This document shows, in pieces, positions 8,136 through 20,100 of a stretch of 27,491 bases of DNA; the stretch's first letter is position 1; every line of letters starts with the position of its first letter. This DNA comes from a virus. The notes beneath the pieces were generated by a model. It worked only from the letters and a program-made list of their open reading frames with translations, made no database searches and had not been told where the DNA came from. The DNA lies in the IMG/VR virus record IMGVR_UViG_3300031974_004167, positions 1-27,491 of that record. The stretch is one strand, 5' to 3'. The position numbers were made by a program, and so were the translations under genes.

Positions 8136-11100
8136 GTGGTAGCGATATTGTTTTGTCTGTTATAAATTTGCAGATTTGATTTTCACTATCTGCAATAGTT
8201 TTACCTGGTTCTGTCCAAACTCTGCCTGTTTTTCTTACAACTTCTACTATTCCTCCATCTGCTGGAGCACGAATGTAATCTGCTAAAATTATTGCAACTC
8301 TAGTTTCCGAACCCCATTGAATAGTTTCCATTGTAAATTCTGGAGCAATTGTTACATCTGCTTCTGGCGAGTCTTGATCAACTGTAGGATCAAATGTAGT
8401 AATACTATCTTTACGTAATTTGGTACCTAAGAAATAAACATCAAATTCATTTACACTAGTAGGTGTCCAATCCAACAAGAATTGTTTTGTACTGCTATCA
8501 CCAATAAATTTGGTACTATGAATTTCATCTTTGTAAGGAATATTTTCTTCAATGCCTTGACCAATTACTTTTGTATTCACTGGATAAGATTCTTTTATTC
8601 CTGTTCCTAATGTACCTCTGCGTATTTGTCTTAAAATATTACCATCAACTGCAAAATATTCAATGCGCTCTTTATCTATATAAACCACTCCAGGCAATCC
8701 TATTGCTCTGTTAGGAGATTGAATTCCTGTTGCATCTTTTAATTGAATTGTTTGATCATAATAATTCAATGGTTGCTGCAATTCATATTCATTATCATTA
8801 TTTAGACGCTTGTAATGATATCTGCCAATAATATCTTTGAATATTCTAAATCCAAATTTTGGTTTACTAGTAGGTGCAGCAAATTGTAAGACATCAATTT
8901 TATCGTTTGGTAAAACTTTTTCATAAAGTTGTATACCGTCTTTTTTATCTACAATTTTATAATCTTTCTGCGGTACAAGTATAATACCATTTTTAAACAC
9001 CCAGACATAATTTGCACTAATTGCAGGTTGCTGTAATTTTACGTAACCTGTAGACAATAAGTTTTTATCAATGTATTCTTGTGAGCCTTCTGGTGCTTGG
9101 TTTGTATTCCATACAACGTCATAACTGTTTCTTTCAAACTCATTTATGTCGTGATTACTAAATGTATAAATGTTTACTGTTTCCCATGCTTCTGGTGCTT
9201 CTAACAAACACAGTGTATTTGTTTCAGTTAGTTTTACATCTAATAATTTTAGGTTTGCTGTGCTGTCATCATTTAAAATCATTTCAGGTGTGTCATCGAT
9301 ACTTTTCAGTTGGAATAGATCTCTTACATAACCTTGTAATTCTACAACAGCATCAACACCATCGTATCTAAAACTTTCAACTTTTGCATTTACAATTGTA
9401 CTATCATCAGTTAGTCTAAATGATACATTAGAATTTTGCGGAATAGTTTCAATTGCACTTCCATTTTCAACAGTAACAGTAGTATTAAAGAAGAAATATT
9501 CTGCATCTCTAATAATAAAGATTTCTAGTTTATCACCTGGCAATCCAATGTTGTTTGACAATATTTCAACACGACCATTCAATGGATCATAGTTCCAATT
9601 TATATCTTCTAGTATTTCTCCGTTGATGTATACAATAACATCACTGCTGTTTACCAATGTTGTATCTTCAAACTGCCATGCATCAATATCATAATCACGT
9701 TGTACAGTCATTATATAGGATTTTCTGTATCCTGGATTTAAGAATCTAGATCCTTTGCTTCTTTGTACGAGTATGTTATGCGAATATGGTTTTTTAACAA
9801 ACGGTACTGCTACATCATTCTCAAATCTGTGTACAGTGTTATCTCCGTCAACAATCATAGTTTTATCAATAACCATTTCACTAAATTGATTTATTTTATC
9901 ACTGTATACAGTATAACCAATTATTGTGCCTGCTTCTGGTGCAGTTGGAAATTCTAAAACGCCAAATCCTGCTGCGTTAGTATCGTATCCATACTGTGTA
10001 GCCGGCTCTTGTTTTACACCATTTAAGGTAACAAATGTGCTTTGATCAGTTGTAAATCTTATAGGCAATTCTAATGTACGTGAGCCGCCTGTTGCTACTA
10101 TATTGTCACTGTCAATAATGTCAACACCGTTTGCTCCAATACTTAGAATACTTAAATTTTTACCTGCATCAATTACACTACTATCAGCTAGACTAATAAA
10201 TTTACCTTCGTAATCTACATTTAAATCACTGTGTGCTACAACTTCACCATCTATAGTAACAATTATTGTATTTTGTGTTTGAGGAAATAAATCAAATCCC
10301 CACTCAAGTGTTACTCCATCTGTTATATAATTTCTAACTGAAATAATACCTTGTCCTTGACTTACACGATTGTAAATTGTCATATCTAGTGTATCTAAAA
10401 CTTGTCCAGGAACTTGTTCTTCAGGCCCTTTACTTGTAGTTTCAGTAACAAATCCGTCGCCGTCTACAGCAATTTCACCCGGATCGATACCCAAAGCAGA
10501 TGTATTTTCAAAACTACCGCCTTGTAAACTTACATCAAATGCTGTGCTTTCAGGAGTAAACGATCCGTCACTTGTGCTCTTACGTACAACGACAACATCG
10601 TCTTGCTGTGTAACAATTACATCACTGTCTAAGAAAACAGATTTTGTTATACCATCGCCTACCGGAGATACCATTTTAGCATTTGGATTTACACCAGGAG
10701 CAGGGTAGCTAGGATCATCTATTCTTACGTTGTTTAAATATACGTTATAAATAACACCTGCTTCGAGTTCTTTTTCTAATTCGACAATTTGAGTACTGCC
10801 ATCTAACACAATAATTTCATCTTCGTTTGCTGTATCAAATGTATCAAAATCTACACCAAAGCCTTGTAAATCCCAGCCTAAACTTTCGCCAAAGCCAATG
10901 CTGTCCATTTGAACGCCACCGTAATCAATACCATCCATCAACTGAGCAAGATCTTTACCTGGCATACCAGTTGTTGGGTTATAGAAGAAATTGATTCTAT
11001 CTGCTGCTGTAAGTAATTCGGTTGATTTTTTATAATTTATTACAACTTCAGCATTGTTAGCTGGAGCATTTGTAAATGTAATTCTTCCTGTATATCTTTC

Positions 11101-14100
11101 AAAACTACGTGTTTTGTCTAATTCATTAGAAATACTAAAATCGCTTATAAGCTGGTCAACTCCATCAACAGTAATAGAAATATCTGCACTACGTGTACTT
11201 GCTGGCCATTTAAGATTAAATTCTGTCAATCCGCCATTGCCTAAGAATGTTTCTGTTTCATCTAATGTAGTAAACAAGTAATTGCCAGAAACCCTATCGA
11301 ATTTCATACGCATGTGTGTATTGCGCACAAGGTTGTTTCCGATAATTGCATACACAATTGCTTCTTCGCCATCTTCTGCTAAACTACCATTGATTGTTAC
11401 AGTAGGAGTGTTGAAATATTTTGCACCTGTGGTGTTTACTTCGATGTAACTGATACTATCTCCGCCTAAGTAAGCTAAACCTTCTAAAGTAGGGCCACCG
11501 CCTCCACTTACAGTAACATTTGCTGTATTGGTATATCCACTACCGCCACTGTAAATTACAAATTCTTTAATTTCAAAACCAACGTTGTCATACCAGTTAC
11601 GTTTTGGATATGTAAGAACATCAGCATCAACATTTACCAATTGATTATTTACAAATTTTATTGCCTCAGGAACTACTGTACCTAATTCTGGATCATAGCT
11701 TGGAGGCAAATCAAAGTCTGTTACATTAGTTTGTGTTGGTTCAATTTTTTCATATGCACTGATATATTCACGTACTTTTGCACTGAAAGGTTTTACTTCA
11801 TTTATATACTCTTGATAATTAGGAAGATTATCATTTTGGTATGTAATTTTTTGTTCAAGTTCACCAACATTGTGTTTTGCAGTTACAAAACTAGACTTGA
11901 AAATCCAATCAACATCAATTTGTTCACTGATAGCATACCGAATGCTACTAAAGAATAACTTATTCCATTCAACTTCAAGCTGATCTACAAATAAATTTTC
12001 TTCAATTGTTTTTAGAATAATTCTAATTTCTTCGCTAGGCTCTCTATCGTAAAAACTAGTATCGTAAATAAGTTTGTCATATCCAGTAGTATCACTCTGG
12101 TACAATTGACTACTAAATTGTATTGTACCATTTTGTCTACCAATAGATTTATAATTTACAGTATAATCTACATTTGGTTGATTGTCAATCTTTTCTAATA
12201 ATAACCATCCGCCTGTGCCAATTGTTTCAATTTTTACTACACTGCCAATTCTGTCTGGTGTACCTTCTAATGCATATGCACCTGGTATAATAAAGTTTAT
12301 AGCAGTTTCTGCATTATATCCTTCAGCATACCAGTCTTTGTATTCCCAATAAAGAGATACATCATAATCCTGTATTTGATTTCTAAACCATTCGCCGGTG
12401 CTGCTGATCCAATTGTATATTGCCCAGAAGCCGCCTATGTCACTGTCATTTTTTACTAGAACACTAAATGGACGTACAATCAATACTGTATTATCTAAAT
12501 AATTTTTACCACTGTTTACAATTTCTACACTTGTAATTTGTCCTAAATTATTGATATATGTTTTAATTTCTGCATCTGTTCCTGTACCTTCAATGGTTAC
12601 AGTTGGGCCGTGTCTTGTTGAACCACCGTTGTAGTTACTGTCAACATATCCTCTGCCAGGATTAGTAATTGCAACTTCTGTGATACGTCCATCTACTATA
12701 GTTGGAGTAAGAACAGCCTGTTCAATTTTTGCTGTACCAATAAATCTCAGCAGCGATTCGCTTTCAATTTCTTTGTCCCAATGGTTAGAAAATTTAGAAG
12801 GCAATGGATCAACTTGCATCAATGGTGAAATATCAAATTCATCTACTACAACATATTCAGTAAGAATACCGTTTACTCTTTCAATAATTTGTTTTAGAGC
12901 CTCTTTACGGTTTACAAACATACTCTGATTTGGTTCATTTAAAATACCAAAACGTCTAGCAATACTAACTCTTGTATCAGGCAATTGAATATTTTGCTCA
13001 TTGTAACCTACCAAACTGTCTACCCATTTGTCAACTATATCTTTATTAGGTTTGCTACTTGCTAAACCTTCAGTTAGCAATTGATATTCACTATGAATAT
13101 TTTGTATTTGTTCATCAGTTGTATAATAATCAATGTGCAATACTGTGTCTTTGTCTTTTATAAGATTTCTAACATTGTGTAACGCAAAGTTTTTACTATC
13201 AAATAGATTTACAAATCTATATCCTTGACTTGCTGGATCTCTAATTAAATTTTCTACATCCAAAGCACTAATTTTTCTACCATATGTGTTAGGTAGTGTT
13301 GTTTTAGATTTAACCCAGAAATAGTATTTGCTAGACGCTGCACCAGTGATTGGATCATATGAATTTTGTATTGAATATGTATCATCTCCATATAAACTTA
13401 AACCACTTATACCTTCTGATAACCCTTCAGTTGTGTCTGCAATTGTATCCCATTCACTTGGCAAGTAATCACTTTCCACCCATTCATAAACATCTACATC
13501 AAATCCCGGAATAATTTGGTTCCAGTTATTAGTTTTGTATTGTATATCTCCTTGATAAGGATTGTACCATTTTACGGTGTTTAGATTCCACCAAAGTTTT
13601 CCTACATAGTTTGTAGACCAGACATCTTTATCTCCAGTATCTGTTGAACCTGTGTTATACACTGCTGGATCATAGTATAATTTAAAACTTAGTTCTTGCT
13701 CTGCTGGGCCTGCAATACGTCCTTGAATAGGATCAATATAATCTATATAACTAATAAGATCTTTAGTTTTTGTATCATATAACCAGACACCTTTGATTTT
13801 ACTTAGATCAACAAATGGATTTACACTACTGTTTATTGTCCATGCGTTTGCATTTATATTAGCTCTATAATCTTGTATAATGCCTTTGTTATTTGTACTA
13901 TCACCTAGTATAATTGTAAGATCCTGTGCTGGCGCTACAAGATAAAGATGATTTCTATTCAAATATCCAAACGCATTTTTTGAACCTGTAATATCTGTGT
14001 CTGAATATAATTTTTCTGCATATACCAATTGATTGCTAATGTCTTCGAATATATAAATTTGTCTGTTGTCTTCAACAGTATCTACAATACTGGTAGCTGC

Positions 14101-17100
14101 ATTATCAAATATTGTTGCGCCATTGTCAAATGTTACAAATGATTCTGTATCTCCACGCTCACTAGTAATTGCAAGACGTGAATCGTCCAAGTCTACATAA
14201 ACACCAAAACGATTGTTTTTCTCTCCGTCTGGAGAAAATAATTCTTGGTCTAATACAAATTGCTGATTTGATAATTTATAAACATATACTTTACCATTTA
14301 AAATACCATTTTCGTTAGAATTAGGAGCGCCAATTGCAAGTTTATTTCCTACACTGTTTAAAGACACACTATTGCCAAAATACTCGTCATCAACTGGACT
14401 GTCAATATTTTGAGCAAAGACATATCTATCATTTTCTTTTCTATAAATTGCAACTCTATATTCGTCGCCTGATAATACACCTGACAGTGCAACGACTTCG
14501 CCATTTGCACTTATATCAAATGTAACACCTACATCAGTAGCTAAACCAAAACCGCTACTATCCTCATTATATAAATCAGTTGTATCGCTTAAATCGCTTG
14601 TTAAATATCCTGTGTAATCTACAAATGTATCTAACAAAGTCCATAAACTTGTATCAAAAGGATTTCCAGGAAACACGGTTTGATTTGCTTGATACAAATT
14701 GCCTTCGTAATATACAATTTCATTTTCTATATATTTTGCAATAGTTTGCCATTCGCCTCTATAATTTGAATCTATATTATAAGCATATTCCTCAATGTCA
14801 TCTTTTCCGCCATTGTTTATAATATAAACTCTACCATTATCAGCTAAACTTCTCACGAATAAACTATGATCAAAATCTCCAGGAGAGACTGATTTAATAC
14901 CTAATCCAAATTTTTCATTATTGCCCGGAGCACTACTACAAATTATATCAATAAGTTCAAAGCTATTATCAATCAGCTTTTTATAGATATAAACTACGCC
15001 TTGTTCTGTATATCCTAAATCAGTAGCAGCAGGATCTGCTTTAATAATATTTACACGCTGCCAATCCTGGCTTTCTAAATTGATCGTACTACTTTCAACT
15101 GTTACAGTTCTAAGTGCTTGCCATAGTACACCTTTGCTGCTTACAATATCACCTTGATCGTATTCTTGTAATGGATCAAGAGCGCCTTTATATCTAGATT
15201 TTACATTACTTGCAGTAGGTGCACCTACATATAAGTATTGACCATTTGGAGTTAAAGATACGCTACTACCAAAATCGCCACCAGTATGATATTGAGGCAA
15301 GGGTAACAAAGTTTGTTTGATAGTAAATGGAAGAGCATCGCTTGCTCTTGTGTAAATGTAAACTTTACCATCATCCAAGTCAGGTGTACCAACAGCCATT
15401 ATAGTGTTATTGTAACTTGCAGATACGCTTCTACCAAATTCATTACTGCTTTCTTCTGGCGCTGTAATGTTTTGTAATTTAGTGCGAATTATTTTATTAT
15501 CAAATACAGCACTAACACCGTCGCCGATGTCATCTATCCAAAGTCTGTCTTGATTTAAGTCGTATGCTTTTAAAATAGAATTAGAATCTTTTGGTTGATT
15601 AAATCTACGAGATTTAAATTCAGTAACAATGCCTAGTGTACTATCTTCAACGTTGATTATACTTTCACTAATAGGGTTATCTGTTTCGATTTCAATGTTG
15701 GGTTGCGTGATAGAACTATCATTATTTTCTATAATGTTTCTTTGCACATTTGTTACTAACCAGAAACCATCAATGTCTGGATGAATGTTATTCACACCAA
15801 TAATAGAATCTTCTGCAAAATTTATAGGTTTATTGAAATACATTTTAAAACCTAAATCAGTGCTTTCTACTCTAGTAACTGCAATATCTGCAAGCACATG
15901 TCTATATACATTCCAACTTGTTCCATCTGTAGGAACCCATACATAAGAACCTATATCAACAGAAGCAATATCAACTGTTAGAATATCTTCAATTACTTTT
16001 GCTAAGAAATCAATTTGTTCTAATTTTACATATCCTGCTGTTTTTGTATATTCATTTACCGCATTTAATGTAGGCAAAAATCCTGTGTCATAATTTGACG
16101 GAGCAATAAGAACATCAGATCTAGGATATTGATATACTAGGTCAGTTCTTGTTTGATCGATTTGATTTACTAGTTGTAATGTCTGAGGTTCTATTCTAAA
16201 TTGTTTTTCATCTAATTTAAATTCTACTTCATCAAAACTAGTAAGTGCGCCGTACTGGCCGACCCTAATTGCCCATTCTTCGAATAATTCAACACTGTCT
16301 TTATTAGCACTACCTAACTTATCGAAAAGTTTTGTAATACTATTCGCAGTACCTTTATCTTGTATAAATCCTTGATAGAATTTATATTGGCTTACATCGT
16401 CTTGAATAATATTAGACAAATAATTACGTTTTTGATAACCTATTAAATGTTGCGCAAGACGCTGCTGTTCTGCGTCAAAGTTATCAGTATCTAAATCATA
16501 AAAGTCAGCAAATTGATTTGCACGATAATCCCAGTTAGGTTGTAATTTATTTTCAGGCTTTTCTGGCAAACGTGACCATAAATCAAAATCAAAGTTTTCA
16601 GTACCGCTGTGTGTAAACTGAGCAGCATAATAAAATTCTTTGAATTTAACCAATTCGCCAACTGTGTAATCTTTATATGATTCCCATTCTGTAATACGAG
16701 CATCATCATATAGGAAACCTGGAATATTTAAACTACCGTTCCATTCGTCAGTTCTATATCCAACAACTTTTAAACGCTGCTGTCTATAACCAGTGTTTAA
16801 ACTATAGATTGTATCATTAAATACTGTTATATTATCTATGAACACAACATGTTCTTTTTGTATTAGTGGTAATTTAATTAAAAAGATTCCATCCTCAGAA
16901 GAAGTCAACTGAAAATTGTTTATGTTGTCTCTGTACACATTAAAGAATGCTCTATTTAATTTTTTATTGTTTTGATTTAGTATTGGATAATTGTAGAAAC
17001 TATCAAACACATCATCAACAACATAATATTCTTTAGAAAATAAAATATTATTTGCTGCTGGACTCAATGTAATAATACTGCTTGATGCCCAATTTTGTGT

Positions 17101-20100
17101 TGTCCAGAACATAAATTCTTTTGCTGCTAATTTCCAATTTTCAATAGCTTCGGTTTGTTTATTGAAATAATCAAATACAAAGCCTTCATCTATCATGTGC
17201 TTTTCGTAACCTAACAAAAAGTCAACAACTGTTTGTACATCTGGAAAAATTGTGCCATAATCTAATTGAGAAGGTAATCTTTCATATCTTTTTCTAAACT
17301 TGACATTTACACCGCCTATTTCAGGTAATCTTGGAAGTTTAGTATATTTGGTATCGTCAAAAATATCTGTAGATGTATGGTTTACCTTAGCTCTATAATA
17401 CACATCATTGTATTGAACAATTTTTCCAGCAATATAGGTTTTGTTTTCGCTCCACGTTGCAAAACTTTCACTTATACCACCTACATTTACATTAGGATCA
17501 TTTGCAGATTCGATAGCTTTGTAATATGTAAAATACGGCGAGGCTACATCATAGCCAGAAATTTTAAAACCTCTGCCTGTTTTTTCTACAATAACACCAC
17601 TGTAAGTAACAACTTTTTGCGGAGCACTGGTTCTAAATGTTAAATTATAGTTTTCAAAAGGTACAAATACATTACCTTGATTTAAAGGTGTTTTACTGTC
17701 TAAAACTAATTTTAATTTGTCTTTGTTTGCAAAACCTGCAAGTTTAAATCCTAATTTATTTTTAATATTTGTAATATTAGATATGTATTTGCTATATGTA
17801 AACTCATTGTTTAAACTAATATACTCAGAAATATAATTTACTAAGCCGCCTGCGATGTTTCCATTTATTTTTGGAAACACAATGTCTTTGGTAGTAATTC
17901 TTTTATCGGTATCTTTGTAAACAAAATTACCTGCTATATTTCTTACCACACGTGATCTATCATACCCTATACCAATAGTGTGTGCAGGACGTAATAGCAC
18001 CATTGCTACTAATAATGCAAATGGATAATCACTGCTGCGTCTCCATGCAGTTTCTTCAGGTGCATGGTCGCCAAATTTAAAAGGAATATTTCTTTGTATA
18101 GAATAACTGAAGTTTTGAGCAAATCCGCTTTCTAAAGGAGATAGTAACTGTCCATTTTCATTTACCGGAATATGGCTTAGGAGTTTGCTTCTAATATATT
18201 TGCTTTTTATAACAACTGGCTTACCTGGTTCTCTAACAGCACCATTTTGCAAATCTGTCCATAGTATCAAGTTGTTGCTTGTATAAGGAGCAGGACCATA
18301 AACACTTTCCCACCATGTAGGCTGCGATGCAAATCCTAACATCTCCCAAGGATGTGTATGAGGACGATCTGTATCAAATGCTTCAATATAAACACCTCTC
18401 CAAAATCCTGGCAGATTTTGATTATTTAAATTTACAGACCTACTATAGTTATATGTGAAACTAGCGTCTAATCTATTGAAACTATTGTCGGTATAATCAT
18501 TTATTTTTGCAACATCCAACCATTTTACAAAATCTGTAATAATAATATTGTCAATATTGCTTTTTGAGATTTTTGTATCTCTATTCAATCCGCCAACAAT
18601 ATCGTGAATATCAAATATGTTTGTATCATATTCAATTTTAAGATTATTGTAAATTCTTTTTTCTAATTCTAATATTAAATCATCACGATAATCATCATAG
18701 GCAATCATCATACTGCCATCATGTCCGCGAATAACATTCAATGGACCAGTGTTAGGAATTACATCTCCGTTTTCATCATATTGTACTTGATATGTTGTAT
18801 CTAAAAACTTTTCAGGTTTGAATGCAGGATACAATCCAATTTTAGTTGGTGTAGGAGGAATAAAACTTCCTTCTGTATTTGCATACTCTTGAATTTTGAT
18901 AACATCGCCGGTTTCAAACTCTTTAAGAATTGTAACAAATCCTGTATCAGAAAAAGTATAATCATAACCGTGTATCAGTTGTTTGTCGTTTATATAAACG
19001 TATACGGCTGTGTTACTAATCTCATTTTTTAGAAATACTTTGCTTAGAGCATATGTTTTTAAACGATTGTCTAAAACATTATATTCAATTTCTACACTAC
19101 CGCCAGTACCTGCCATATCTGTGCTGTAAAAATTCATTGTTTGAACTTTGTCTGCATTTAGTGTATTAAAAATATAATCTACATGTTCTTTTACTGTACC
19201 TTCAAAAAAATCATCTGTAGCAATTTGTATAAATTGTCTTTTAAACTTTTGATATTCATTTGAAGCAAATCTAAGAGATTTAATAACATTAGCATCTTTT
19301 GATACTAAATTATACATAGATAAATTGATAGGTCCACTATGTTGAATAAACTTTCTGCCGTATTCTGCTACGTAACCTAAATCTCTTAAATTACTTACAC
19401 CAGGCTGTACACCCTGAAAACCATCCAGTTCGCTAATCAATCCTTCTACATGATCGTTTACTTCGCCTAATGTAAATTCAGAGATGTTACTGTTTAACGG
19501 ATTTCTTTCTAAGTTATAAGGTATTTCATAATAACCATTTGCATTCTTATCTGCATTACTATGTGTTTTTATAACAACGATATCGGTAAATTCTAAATTG
19601 TTTGTAAACACAATCTTTTTAACATTATTTTCATTTTGTAATGTATAATCAATACCCTGTGTTTTAAATAAACTGTTTACATAAACTTTAACTTTTAAGT
19701 CAGTTAAATTGCCGCTATTGTTATAAACATCGATAGGAAAATTATTTGTAAATTCAGACCCTGTAAATTTTCTAACTACCGATTGTTGTGATTTAACTGT
19801 TGCTTTTTTCCATGCATTTACAAATTCGTCTTTTTGATTTTTGTATTTCTTTAAGAATAAGGTATCGCTAGAAATCTTTACAAAATCATTATTTACTTTA
19901 TAGTTGTATGTTTTGTTCAATAAAGGAAAATCGAAAACAATGTCGCCTATGTTTACAAAGTTTTTGTATGTAAGAGGAAATCCTAATTCGTTGTCAACAG
20001 CACCTTCGCCTACACGATAATTAAAAATTCTGTTTCCAACAAATTCTGTGCTATCATAAATGGTGCTATCACCTATACTGTTTCCTTCGTTGTCAAACAA

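Larger units (their letters stand above)
13930..15438 (-). repeat. Seven FG-GAP-like blades, probable beta-propeller (giant protein residues 2138-2640)
   Basis: Seven FG-starting segments follow one scheme, FG-x-S-V-x(8-12)-(hydrophobic)4-G-A/T-P ... G-x-V-Y-I/V-Y: FGRS (2138), FGSS (2193), FGLG (2314), FGLA (2434), FGNS (2491), FGVY (2548) and FGYL (2627). The clearest are blade 1 (IMAVGTPDLDDGKVYIY), blade 2 (YLYVGAP ... GVVYIY) and blade 5 (LAIGAPN ... GKVYVYK). Blades 3, 4, 6 and 7 are degenerate. Seven FG-GAP blades are the number found in the integrin alpha propeller. The integrin-type calcium loop DxDxDG is not clear, although DLDDG in blade 1 is acidic. Confidence 0.7.

Noticed and set aside
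8795-8860. YHYH-type domain in the giant protein (RYHYKRL)
   Set aside because: The segment is YHYK, and none of the surrounding YHYH-domain pattern is visible.
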